This document shows, piece after piece, positions 24,239 to 32,102 of a stretch of DNA of 64,000 bases. Below the pieces are notes generated by a model. The model searched no databases. It was given only the letters and a program-made list of their open reading frames with translations, and was not told the DNA's origin. The translations under genes were made by a program, and so were the position numbers. The stretch covers positions 1 through 64,000 of the forward strand of contig NZ_FOJJ01000012.1 in the NCBI RefSeq assembly GCF_900111775.1. Direction: 5' to 3'. Each line of letters opens with the position of its first letter. Position 1 is the stretch's first letter. The stretch is from Desulfuromonas acetexigens (lineage in GTDB: Bacteria > Desulfobacterota > Desulfuromonadia > Desulfuromonadales > Trichloromonadaceae).

Positions 24239-24276
24239 GAAAAACCCCCGGGGCCCAAGGCTTCCGGGGGTTTTTT
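24239..24276. terminator. Bidirectional terminator between activator and kinase genes
   Basis: AAAAACCCCCGG pairs with CCGGGGGTTTTTT around a 12-base loop. T-runs lie on both sides, so it can end both converging transcripts. Confidence 0.88.
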
Positions 24277-24326
24277 GTTGATAGAAGGGAAGTGCCGTCG
24301 GAATGGAGCGCGGCCTACTGCCGGTT

Positions 24327-25919
24327 TCAGGCGGTGGTGGCTGGTTCTTGGGCGGCGTCTCCATTTACGACGATCGGCAGCTTGATGGTGAAGCTGGTGC
24401 CGCGACCGGGGGTACTGGCCACCTCGATGGTGCCGCCGTGGTTCTCGATGATGCCGTAGGAGACACTGAGGCCGAGGCCGGTACCGGCGTTCCCTTTGGT
24501 GGAGAAGAAGGGGTCGAAAATCTTCTGCAGATTTTCCTCGGAGATCCCCATGCCCGTATCCGTGACCCGCGCGTACAAGACATTTTCCTGTTCCATAACC
24601 CCGGTCTGAATCGTCAGCCGCCCGCTGGTGGGCATGGCCTGGCTGGCGTTGATCAGGATGTTCATGAAAACCTGTTCGATTTGACTGGGGTCGATGAGGA
24701 TCTTGGGCAGCTTCGGGTCATACTCCTTGACCACCACGATGTCGTGGAACGAGGTGTGGTGTTCGACCAGAGACATGGTCTTGTCGAGCAGCAGATTGAT
24801 CGACTCGATCTTTTTCTGCGGCACCGATTCCCGCGAGAAGTCGAGCAGTTCACGGACGATCTTGGCGCAGCGCTGGGTCTCGTGAACGATGGTGCCGAGG
24901 TCCGACTTGAGGGCCGGGTCAAGGCGGGAGTCCTCTTCGAGCATGGTCGCGAACATCAGTACACCGGTGAGGGGATTGTTGATTTCGTGGGCGATCCCCG
25001 CCACCAGTTCTCCCACGGAGGCCAACTTTTCCGAGCGCAGCAGCTTCGATTGCATGCGCTGGATCTTTTCGGTCCGTTCCGCGACCCTGGCTTCCAGGGT
25101 GTTGGCCCAATCCTGACTCTCCTCCTGGGCGATTTTCAGTTTCCCCGTCATGTTATTGAAGGCTTCGGTCAACTCCCCCAACTCATCCTTGGGATAGGTC
25201 GCGACCCGGGTGGAGAGATCCCCCTGAGCCACGCGCTGAGTCTGTTCCAGCAGATTGCCGACGGGGACGTTGATCAGCTGATGGGTCAGCATTGACAGGC
25301 AGGTGCCGAGGATCAAAAGCAGCACCAGGGTGAAGACGATGATGTTGTTGCGATAGGCCGCAGCTGTTTCCCGGACGCCGGCGAGATCGACATGGACGTC
25401 AAGAATCCCCAGCATCTGCGCTTCGGGCGCATGAAAGTGGCACTGGGCGGTGTAACAGCTTTCCTTGTTGAGGATTTCTTTGGTAACACCGAGCAGTTCG
25501 ACGCCGTCGCGGTTGACGAAGATGCGGCTGCGATCCATGGAGGAGGCCTGGACCAAGGTCGTCTCCCCGATGTGGCAGCCGCTGCATCCTTCCGAGCCGC
25601 GATCAACGCAGGTGCCGATCTCCTCTTTCTGGGTCGAGAAGTTGATGATCCCTTCTTTGTCCAACAGACGGATGCGGTTGACCCCCTTTTGTGAGCCGAC
25701 TTCGTCGATCATCTGATAGACCCGCTCACGGTCGTCTTCGAGCATCTGGTAATGGGTGGTGCGGATGATGGTCTCGCTCAGGTTGTCGACATCCTTCAGG
25801 GCCTCGTCCATGAACATGTTGGTCAAGGTTTCGACATTGAGGAAGGCGTACATGATCATCGTCGCCAGAAGCACGGCCCCCATGACGATATTGTATTTGT
25901 TGATCAGTTTGAGGCGCAC
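24327..25919 (-). CDS. Membrane histidine kinase with a heme-c motif in its sensor domain
   Basis: The 530-residue kinase has a first membrane helix (about 9-28), a periplasmic sensor region (30-190), a second helix (about 192-212), a HAMP domain (about 213-266), a coiled coil, a HisKA domain with VAGIAHEINNPLTG (His311), and an ATPase domain with N-box MNILINASQAM, DTGMGIS and GTGLGLSVSYG. The sensor holds a classical heme-c site CSGCH (112-116) and a second, irregular CYTAQCH (155-161). Periplasmic heme-c sensors in Geobacter relatives report redox state or ligands. It is the likely partner of the adjacent sigma-54 response regulator. Confidence 0.88.
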   Translation of the reverse strand: MRLKLINKYNIVMGAVLLATMIMYAFLNVETLTNMFMDEALKDVDNLSETIIRTTHYQMLEDDRERVYQMIDEVGSQKGVNRIRLLDKEGIINFSTQKEEIGTCVDRGSEGCSGCHIGETTLVQASSMDRSRIFVNRDGVELLGVTKEILNKESCYTAQCHFHAPEAQMLGILDVHVDLAGVRETAAAYRNNIIVFTLVLLLILGTCLSMLTHQLINVPVGNLLEQTQRVAQGDLSTRVATYPKDELGELTEAFNNMTGKLKIAQEESQDWANTLEARVAERTEKIQRMQSKLLRSEKLASVGELVAGIAHEINNPLTGVLMFATMLEEDSRLDPALKSDLGTIVHETQRCAKIVRELLDFSRESVPQKKIESINLLLDKTMSLVEHHTSFHDIVVVKEYDPKLPKILIDPSQIEQVFMNILINASQAMPTSGRLTIQTGVMEQENVLYARVTDTGMGISEENLQKIFDPFFSTKGNAGTGLGLSVSYGIIENHGGTIEVASTPGRGTSFTIKLPIVVNGDAAQEPATTA

Positions 25920-26329
25920 GGAATGTCCTTGATTAAAATCTAATGAAAGAAAAAATTAATCAGGATTTTATGTGATTTTTCAGGGAAATGCAAGCTAGGG
26001 AAGGAGGTGCAGGTAATGATTACAGATTCCATCTCCAATGTTTTGGATAAAGACTTGAAATCCATTGCCTCCGCCCGTCACTGCTGGAAGCGTGCCGGAG
26101 AAGGGTCGGAACCCTCTTAATAACACGTTGATTTTTCTTGGGTTGTTGGGTATTATCGGGGCCATTGTGTGCCAGTGTCATACATTTGACTAGGCATTGA
26201 TTCTACTGTCTCGATATAAAATGAAGAATTTCATAGGGTTCGCGGAGGTCCGCAGTCCTAGTGGAGGGAGCCGGCTTTGTCTGGGGTGTTCGGGCCGGGG
26301 TCGCTAACCAAAATGTACCAAGGGATTTC
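25920..26329. other. Intergenic region before the flagellar activator gene
   Basis: About 410 bases between divergent genes. It is AT-rich near 25930-25980 and holds inverted segments (GATTAAAATC ... GGATTTTA). One small frame with a strong ribosome binding site is listed separately at 26016. The promoter of the activator should lie between 26120 and 26320, but no clear -35/-10 or -24/-12 pair facing it was found. Confidence 0.4.
26016..26120 (+). CDS. Candidate small protein (34 residues)
   Basis: An ATG at 26016 is preceded by AAGGAGGTGCAGGTA, a very strong ribosome binding site at fair spacing. The product would be MITDSISNVLDKDLKSIASA followed by RHCWKRAGEGSEPS. No membrane helix or known motif is seen. 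It lies between the heme kinase (opposite strand) and the flagellar activator gene. It may be a real small gene or a leader peptide; the strong site is the only direct support. Confidence 0.35.
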   Translation: MITDSISNVLDKDLKSIASARHCWKRAGEGSEPS

Positions 26330-27772
26330 ATGATGTCCGAATCGATGCGCAGCATTCTGTTGGTGGACGGCAACCGCGAGGCCAGAGAGGGTTTGGCCGT
26401 CATGCTCCGCAAGCACATCGGCTGCGTTGTGCTCGAAAGCCAATCCCCGGCGGAGGCGCTGGAAGCCTTGCAGGATCAGGACATCTCCCTGGTGATCACC
26501 GAGCTCTTCGCCCCCCGGCAGGGTGGAATCGAGCTGCTCAAACAGGTGCGGGCCGACCATCCCCAGGTGGCCGTGATCGTCAGCGTGCCTTACGGCGACC
26601 GCGACTCGGTGGTGGAAGCTTTGCGGCGCGGCGCCATCTTCTACATCCATTCCCCCTACGATTTTGAGGAGGCGGTGATCGCCACCGCCCGTGCCCTCGA
26701 ACATCGGGATCTTCTCGTTCACCAGCAGAAACGCAGTCCCAAGATCAGCAAGAGCGACGGTTTTCACGGCATTATCGGTCAGTCGCCGAAAATGATGCGG
26801 CTTTATTCAATCCTGGAAAAGGTCGCCGAGGACGGCGAAAGCAACGTCCTGATCCGCGGCGAAAGCGGCACCGGCAAGGAATTGGTCGCTCGCGCCACTC
26901 ATGCCTACAGTCCGCGCAAGGGGAAAAATTTCGTCCCCGTGAACTGCGCGGCGATCCCCGATGAACTGCTCGAAAGTGAACTTTTCGGCTACGTCAAGGG
27001 TGCTTTCACTGGCGCCAACCAGTCGAAGATCGGCCGCATCCAGTACGCCGACGGCGGCACCCTCTTTCTCGACGAGATCGGCGACATGAAGCCGTCCTTG
27101 CAGGCCAAGTTGCTGCGTGTCATTCAGGAGCGGGAATTCGAGCCGGTGGGTGGGGTCAAGCCGGTGTCGGTGAATGTGCGCATCGTCGCCGCCACCCATC
27201 GCGATCTCGAGGCCGCGGTCGCCGAGGGCCGCTTCCGCGAGGATCTCTACTATCGGTTAAGCGTCGTGCCCGTTCAAATCCCCCCCCTGCGTGAGCGCAA
27301 GGAAGATATCCCGGTGCTCATCGAGAAGTTTGTCCAGGTCTTCAATCGGGGGCGGAAGAACGCACTGAAGGGCTTTGCCGCCGATGCCATGGCGGCGCTG
27401 CTCGAATACCCCTGGCCGGGGAATGTCCGGGAGCTGGAAAACCTGGTTCAGCGCATGTCGGTGCTGCATGCCGACGACTGGGTTTCCGCCGCCGATCTGC
27501 CGGAGAAATACCAGGTGCCCGGGCAAGTCACCGGAGAAGCAGCAGGCGCTGCGGTGGTGGACGAATGTGTCGAGGGAATCGGTGAGGAAAACTTCGACTT
27601 CAATACCCTGGTGAGCGATTTCGAGGACCGGCTGATTCTCAAGGCGCTGACCAAGACCGGTGGGAACAAAAAAGAAGCGGCCCGCCTGCTCAACCTGAAA
27701 CGCACCACGTTAATCGAGAAGATCAAGAAAAAACAGCTCGAAGCCGAGGTTCCCCCCGAAGAGTTCGTCTGA
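26330..27772 (+). CDS. Sigma-54-dependent flagellar activator with degenerate receiver (FgrM/FlrC-like)
   Basis: The 480-residue protein has a receiver-like domain (1-120), an AAA+ domain with GESGTGKE, intact GAFTGA and DGGTLFLDEI, and a Fis-type helix-turn-helix (GGNKKEAARLLNLKRTTLIE). In the receiver the phospho-acceptor Asp is a Glu (LVITELFAPRQGG), the acidic pair is Asp-Gly (LLVDGNRE), and the conserved Lys-Pro is Ser-Pro (YIHSPYDF), so normal phosphorylation is unlikely. AAGGGA precedes the tandem ATGs at 26330 and 26333. It is next to the chemotaxis-flagellar cluster, where sigma-54 promoters occur, so it is probably the flagellar master regulator. The identification as FgrM is by context. 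Confidence 0.82.
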   Translation: MMSESMRSILLVDGNREAREGLAVMLRKHIGCVVLESQSPAEALEALQDQDISLVITELFAPRQGGIELLKQVRADHPQVAVIVSVPYGDRDSVVEALRRGAIFYIHSPYDFEEAVIATARALEHRDLLVHQQKRSPKISKSDGFHGIIGQSPKMMRLYSILEKVAEDGESNVLIRGESGTGKELVARATHAYSPRKGKNFVPVNCAAIPDELLESELFGYVKGAFTGANQSKIGRIQYADGGTLFLDEIGDMKPSLQAKLLRVIQEREFEPVGGVKPVSVNVRIVAATHRDLEAAVAEGRFREDLYYRLSVVPVQIPPLRERKEDIPVLIEKFVQVFNRGRKNALKGFAADAMAALLEYPWPGNVRELENLVQRMSVLHADDWVSAADLPEKYQVPGQVTGEAAGAAVVDECVEGIGEENFDFNTLVSDFEDRLILKALTKTGGNKKEAARLLNLKRTTLIEKIKKKQLEAEVPPEEFV

Positions 27773-27785
27773 TTCCGAGTCGACC

Positions 27786-28832
27786 TCAGCCGCCTTCCGT
27801 TTGCATGTGCCGGCGGATCTTGCCGAGAATCTCCCCTGTGCTCGCCGGAGTGACGAGGATGTCCAGGGCACCGTATTTGATCGCCTGCAAGACCGTTTTT
27901 CGGGTCCATTCCGGGCCGGCGGCGATCAGCGGGGTCTTTTCTCCGACCGCCGACTGAATCTTGATGATCGAGGCCAAGCCTCTCTCCCCCACCTCGCGCA
28001 TGGCGAGAAAAACCCCCAGAACCTTCCTTCCCCGAATCGCCCCCTGAAAATCCTCCTGAAAATGCAGGCAAGCCAGGTTGCATTGGCACTGATCGGAGAA
28101 AGTCCTGGCGAAAGCTTCCGCCGACTGCTGGGTTTCCGACACGATCATCAACAGACCCTCGCTGTCCAGCGTGATCGGCCCGCTTGCTTCCTGGGATCCC
28201 CGGGAGGCGGCCGCAGCCTCTTTCGCCTCTTTACTTGCCTCCGGGGCCTCTTCCTCTTCGGTTGTCGCGCCGGGAATCGGCAGCTTTAGCAGTTGGGGAG
28301 GGATGAGGATGCTCAGCGACCCCAGGGGGGCTCCATCCATTTTGGTCTGGCCGCTGCTGGCATAATAGGTCCCCGGCGGAATAGTGGAGTCGTTGGGCCC
28401 GGGATTGAAGTCCAGCAGATCGGTCTTTTTGAAGTGCAGCTTGGGGTCGGCGTGCTCAATGAAAACAGCCGTGTAGACCCCGGCCATGATGTTGGCGATC
28501 TCGCCGTAGGCATCGGAGACTTCGCCGTCAAAGAGTTGTTTTTTACGGCGCGCGGCCATCTCGTCGGGGGGGAGGAGAATCAGGGTGCCGCCCAGGGTGA
28601 TGGCATCCTTCAGCCCGACCACGACATAGGCGACGCCCTCGGCGTCGCCGCTCACGGTCAGGGCGGACAGGACCTGTTTGCCGCTCAAGGGGGCGTAAAC
28701 CTCGTCCCGCGAGCGCAATCCATGCTGGACGTCGTCGACGGTGAAGTCCTGACCCAGCAGGCCACTGACCTCCTCGCTGAGTTTTTCGATGATTTCCTGT
28801 GAGAGTTTATTCAGGTAGGCCAGTCTGTCCAT
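27786..28832 (-). CDS. CheX-type phosphatase domain fused to a pseudo-receiver
   Basis: The 348-residue protein has an N-terminal CheX/CheC-like domain with DGEVSDAYGEIANIMAGVY (Glu111 and Asn114, the E-x2-N pair that dephosphorylates CheY). A Glu/Ala-rich linker (about 190-215) leads to a C-terminal CheY-like fold (about 220-345). There the usual Asp region reads VLGVFLAMREVGERGL and the Lys-Pro region reads ILVTPASTGE, so both phosphorylation residues are missing. It may bind switch or CheY proteins without being phosphorylated. The start has AAAGG just before ATG 28832. It is the last gene of the chemotaxis operon, facing the flagellar activator gene. Confidence 0.78.
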   Translation of the reverse strand: MDRLAYLNKLSQEIIEKLSEEVSGLLGQDFTVDDVQHGLRSRDEVYAPLSGKQVLSALTVSGDAEGVAYVVVGLKDAITLGGTLILLPPDEMAARRKKQLFDGEVSDAYGEIANIMAGVYTAVFIEHADPKLHFKKTDLLDFNPGPNDSTIPPGTYYASSGQTKMDGAPLGSLSILIPPQLLKLPIPGATTEEEEAPEASKEAKEAAAASRGSQEASGPITLDSEGLLMIVSETQQSAEAFARTFSDQCQCNLACLHFQEDFQGAIRGRKVLGVFLAMREVGERGLASIIKIQSAVGEKTPLIAAGPEWTRKTVLQAIKYGALDILVTPASTGEILGKIRRHMQTEGG

Positions 28833-28856
28833 GACGACCTTTTCGTGTTGCCCGGT

Positions 28857-29318
28857 TTATTTAAGCCCGACGAACTGGAGTTCCACCAGCATGACCCCGG
28901 TCGCCAGGGTAAAGGGGACCGCCACCCATTCCGCGTTGGCCAAGCTGTGCACGGTATAGGATTGGCCGCCGATCGCCGTGGGGATGGAAAGCTCGATGCT
29001 GTGGTTGTGGCGGGCGAAATAGATCTTGAGTCCGCCGGCGATCATGTTGGCGATTTCGCCAATGGCGTCGCGCACGTCGTCATCGATCTCTTCGACCTCC
29101 ATCCCCAGCAGGCTGCCGGTGATGGCCATGGCCACCTGGTTGGGACAGTTTATCCGCAACATCCCCTTGATGTCACCGGAAAAACCGAGAATGCCACTGA
29201 TGGCGTCGTTGAAGGCGGTCGTTTTTTCCGCGGCCTGCGATCCGGGGGCGGCCTCCAGCATGACCATGGTGTCGAACACGTCGCTGGTCGCTTCGATAAT
29301 GGCTTGGGCAAAATCCAT
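28857..29318 (-). CDS. CheX-type CheY-P phosphatase
   Basis: The 153-residue protein has the single CheX domain: GFSGDIKGMLRINCPNQVAM (strand-helix), then DDVRDAIGEIANMIAGGLK with the catalytic pair Glu88/Asn91, and a closing strand VMLVELQFV. CheX removes phosphate from CheY to end the motor signal; no CheZ is present here. The ATG at 29318 follows GGAAAGGAT. It lies between two other CheX-type genes in the operon and is similar to the next one (29355-29816), suggesting duplication. Confidence 0.85.
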   Translation of the reverse strand: MDFAQAIIEATSDVFDTMVMLEAAPGSQAAEKTTAFNDAISGILGFSGDIKGMLRINCPNQVAMAITGSLLGMEVEEIDDDVRDAIGEIANMIAGGLKIYFARHNHSIELSIPTAIGGQSYTVHSLANAEWVAVPFTLATGVMLVELQFVGLK

Positions 29319-29354
29319 GATGAATATCCTTTCCGCGTTGGGGCGAAACGGGGA

Positions 29355-29816
29355 TCAGGTTTGCTGTTCCAGTTGCAGTTCGACGAGAAACCGTCCGTCC
29401 GCGCTTTCAAAGGGCACCATTGAAGATCCCTGTTGCGGTTGATAATCGAGGGAGTAGGAATCTCCGCAGACCGCCGAGGGGATGGAGAGCTGAATGTCCT
29501 TGCTGTTGTCACTGAGTTTGGCCTTGATCGATCCGGCCAGCATGTTGGCCAGTTCGCCCATGGCGTCCTTGACGTCGTCGTTCACCGAATCGACTTCCAG
29601 GCCGAGGAAGTTGCCGGTGATGGACATGGCGACCTGGGATGGAGCATGGATGGCCAACATCCCTTTGTAGACTCCGGCCATGCCGACCATGCCGGTGACG
29701 CTGTCCTGATGGGTTTTGATTCGTTCTGTCAGCGGCGGCTGCGAGCTGACGTCCATCATCAACATGGTGGAAAAAATTTCGACGGTGGCGTCGGCGATAT
29801 GCGTTTCCCAGCTCAA
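29355..29816 (-). CDS. CheX-type CheY-P phosphatase (second copy)
   Basis: The 153-residue protein closely parallels the 28857 gene: GMAGVYKGMLAIHAPSQVAM, DDVKDAMGELANMLAGSIK (Glu88/Asn91), and closing FLVELQLE. The start is TTG at 29816, chosen because GGGAGGATC lies just before it and the N-terminal MSWETHIADATVEIF fits its paralogue. It probably removes phosphate from CheY in the same signalling path. It is co-directional with cheY, about 95 bases behind it. Confidence 0.84.
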   Translation of the reverse strand: MSWETHIADATVEIFSTMLMMDVSSQPPLTERIKTHQDSVTGMVGMAGVYKGMLAIHAPSQVAMSITGNFLGLEVDSVNDDVKDAMGELANMLAGSIKAKLSDNSKDIQLSIPSAVCGDSYSLDYQPQQGSSMVPFESADGRFLVELQLEQQT

Positions 29817-29911
29817 GAGATCCTCCCGCCTGATGGGGTGGTGGTCGTGCTGTTCCGGAATGATGTCCCGTCCGGGCCGGTGTGGCCCGGAGGCGACGGC
29901 CAGGGGAGACG

Positions 29912-30283
29912 CTACATGAGGCCGCCCAAAACTTCGCTCACCTGTTCCGGGGTGAAGGGCTTTTTGATGCTCCCCTTGGCGCCCAGGGATTTGGCTTCGG
30001 CGAGGATGTCGGCCCCGGCCTCGGTGGTGATCATGACGACCGGGATCGACTTGATGGCGGCATTGGCCGACTTCTGGCGGAGGAATTCGATGCCGTCCAT
30101 ATTCGGCATGTTGATGTCGCTGAGGATGATGTCGACACTCTCTTTGCCGAGGACTTGCAGGGCCTCCTGGCCGTCCCCCGCTTCGAGGATAGTGTCGAAA
30201 TCGAGCCCCGCCTGGCGCAGGGAGCGGGTGACGATTTTACGCATGGTGCTGGAGTCGTCGATGATCAGAACTTTTTTACCCAT
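29912..30283 (-). CDS. cheY: Chemotaxis response regulator CheY
   Basis: The 123-residue single receiver has all key residues: acidic pair in VLIIDDSSTM, phospho-Asp in DIILSDINMPNMDG, Thr in VVMITTEAG, and Lys in SIKKPFTPEQ. As a stand-alone receiver it should carry the CheA signal to the flagellar switch (FliM). The ATG at 30283 has GGAAAGGAT before it. It lies among CheX-type phosphatase genes in the operon. It is likely the main motor-binding CheY. Confidence 0.92.
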   Translation of the reverse strand: MGKKVLIIDDSSTMRKIVTRSLRQAGLDFDTILEAGDGQEALQVLGKESVDIILSDINMPNMDGIEFLRQKSANAAIKSIPVVMITTEAGADILAEAKSLGAKGSIKKPFTPEQVSEVLGGLM

Positions 30284-30334
30284 GATGAAAATCCTTTCCA
30301 GTGAAGTGCTTAAGCAGATAAGTAGGTTGAATGT

Positions 30335-30802
30335 TCACTCCGTCCACAGGGCTTGGCCCATGGCAGTGATGGAAAAAGCCAGGTCGTCGATGGCGTAGCT
30401 CCAAAAACGGTGGGACGAGTTCGGGTCGAGCTCCTCCGGTTCCGGTTCCGGCAGCCCCAGGCGGAAGGGGCGGCCGTCGGTGAGCAGCTCGCACATGAAG
30501 CGGCCGGCGATGATGTTGATCAGCTCGGCGAAATTGTCCGCCAGCATCTGGTCGCTGAGTTCTTCCGGCTCCAGGCTGTAGACGCCGGCGGTGATCAGGG
30601 CCACCAGTTTTCTCGGCATACGCAGGCGCAACTCCCCCTGCAGGGGATCGTGGATGAGCAGGCCAACGCTCATGTCGTCTTCCGGGGAAATGGCGGCGTT
30701 CTCCGGGGGAATCGGCGAGACTTCCATGAAGACCATGTTTTCCAGGGTGTCGACGACGGCCTGCTGCATGGCGCGATCGCAACGGTCGGTGACTTCGCTC
30801 AT
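30335..30802 (-). CDS. CheX-type protein, more divergent
   Basis: The 155-residue protein has a CheX-like core with ADNFAELINIIAGRFM (Glu93/Asn96, the E-x2-N pair) and upstream PLQGELRLRMPRKLVALI. The C-terminal part (FWSYAIDDLAFSITAMG) differs from the two standard copies. It probably has phosphatase or CheY-binding activity. The ATG at 30802 is preferred to an upstream in-frame TTG at 30823. It sits between the two CheY genes. Confidence 0.75.
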   Translation of the reverse strand: MSEVTDRCDRAMQQAVVDTLENMVFMEVSPIPPENAAISPEDDMSVGLLIHDPLQGELRLRMPRKLVALITAGVYSLEPEELSDQMLADNFAELINIIAGRFMCELLTDGRPFRLGLPEPEPEELDPNSSHRFWSYAIDDLAFSITAMGQALWTE

Positions 30803-30836
30803 GGCTCGTCTTTCTCGGGGCAAAACCAGGGATGTT

Positions 30837-31217
30837 TCATTCCGGTTCGTCCAGCAAGGGTTCCAGTTTCTCCAGAAGGGCCGGCGGCGAGATCGGCTTG
30901 CTCAGGATGGCCAGCGCCCCCAGCCCCATCAACTCCGCTTCCTTGGCCGGGGTGCCGGCGCTGCTCACCACCAGAACCGGAATCTGGTTGAGTTTCGGGT
31001 TGGCGTTGATCCACTTGAGCAGGGTCTCGCCATCCATCACCGGCATGTTCAGGTCGGTAATGACCAGATCGGTCGGGGCTTCCTTGACCCGGGCCAAGGC
31101 TTCCTTGCCGTTGGCGGCCTCCACCAGTTCGGCGCCGCCGCACCCGATAATTTCCAGGCAGCGTTTGATGAACATCCGGGCTGTGGCCGAATCGTCGGCG
31201 ATAACGATGCGCTTCAC
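30837..31217 (-). CDS. CheY-like response regulator
   Basis: The 126-residue receiver has intact sites: IVIADDSATARMF, LVITDLNMPVMDG (phospho-Asp), VLVVSSAGTP, and ILSKPISPPAL (Lys). The start is GTG at 31217, with AAGGAGACC before it and the stop of the HDOD gene overlapping the spacer. It may act as a second CheY (phosphate sink) or signal to the neighbouring HDOD/CheX proteins. It is part of the chemotaxis operon. Confidence 0.88.
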   Translation of the reverse strand: MKRIVIADDSATARMFIKRCLEIIGCGGAELVEAANGKEALARVKEAPTDLVITDLNMPVMDGETLLKWINANPKLNQIPVLVVSSAGTPAKEAELMGLGALAILSKPISPPALLEKLEPLLDEPE

Positions 31218-31218
31218 A

Positions 31219-32094
31219 TCAGGTCTCCTTGAGGCTTGCCAGGGACGCTTCCACCTTGCGGAACTCCTCGCTGCATTCCAGCAGTAAAAGGGCCAGGTCG
31301 TCCTTGGATATGGTGAAGTGCTCGGCGTATTCCTGGCGCAGATGATATTTCATGGAATCACTCCCCGTTCCCTGTCCGCCCATCATTGCCAGAATGTCCC
31401 CCAGATGCACGGCGTAGACCAGGGGCCGAAGCTCGGCCGCGACCGTTTCCGGCTGGTGGTGATGGCGAATGACTTGGGCCAGGGCTTCGGGCAGCTTCCA
31501 GTGCCGTGCCAGTTCGAAGCCGACTTCCGAATGATCGAGGCCGACCCGCTCCTGCTCCCCGGTCAGGTAGTCGGCAGTGTCGCCGCGCACGATCTCCGCC
31601 ACCAGCTCCCGGGAGGTGCCGCATAGAAACTCGGAAAGGATCGCCTTGCCGATATCGTGCAGCAGCCCGGCGGTGAAGGCCAGGTCGGCGGGGAGCGGGG
31701 TGCGGGCGTGCCGAGAGATGGCGCGCGAGGCGATAGCGGTGAAGAGTTCGTGGCGCCAGAGTTGCCCCGCCTCTCCCTCGTAACCGTCCAGGGCTTTGCC
31801 GAGAAACTCGTTGGTACATTCGGCGACGGCGATGCCCACGACCATGCGCTCTCCCAGATAACTCACCGCATGGTCTACCGAGCTGATCGGGTGGACCAGC
31901 CCCATGGCCGCAGAGTTCACTACCCGCAAGAGCCGGGCGGTGAGCAGGGAGTCGCATTTGACCAGGTCGATGACCTCCTTCATCTCGTGATCCGCTTTGG
32001 CCGTCACCTGCAAGAGCTGGTTGGCGATGGGACTGAGCAGGGGCGCCGCCTGAATTGCCCGGGCAATTTCCGCGTGCCGGTTCGAGGTCGTCAT
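31219..32094 (-). CDS. HDOD-domain protein in the chemotaxis operon
   Basis: The 291-residue protein is an HDOD domain: PLLSPIANQLLQVTAKAD, VIDLVKCDSLLTARLLRVVN, SSVDHAVSYLGERMVVG, LAFTAGLLHDIGKAILSEFL (HD-like), GLDHSEVGFELARHW, and RHHHQPE. HDOD domains in motility clusters bind signalling partners; phosphodiesterase activity is not assured. The ATG at 32094 is favoured (AGGA six bases before); an in-frame GTG at 32100 is the alternative. It follows cheD by a few bases. Confidence 0.85.
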   Translation of the reverse strand: MTTSNRHAEIARAIQAAPLLSPIANQLLQVTAKADHEMKEVIDLVKCDSLLTARLLRVVNSAAMGLVHPISSVDHAVSYLGERMVVGIAVAECTNEFLGKALDGYEGEAGQLWRHELFTAIASRAISRHARTPLPADLAFTAGLLHDIGKAILSEFLCGTSRELVAEIVRGDTADYLTGEQERVGLDHSEVGFELARHWKLPEALAQVIRHHHQPETVAAELRPLVYAVHLGDILAMMGGQGTGSDSMKYHLRQEYAEHFTISKDDLALLLLECSEEFRKVEASLASLKET

Positions 32095-32102
32095 GGTCAC
32101 TC

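Noticed and set aside
22712-24364. A 550-residue leftward frame over the sigma-54 regulator
   Set aside because: Antisense shadow; it also runs through the terminator at 24239-24276.
26160-26182. Sigma-54-like TGGCACACAATGGCC on the minus strand before the heme kinase gene
   Set aside because: The spacing between GG and the downstream GC is one base short, and it lies about 250 bases from the kinase start.
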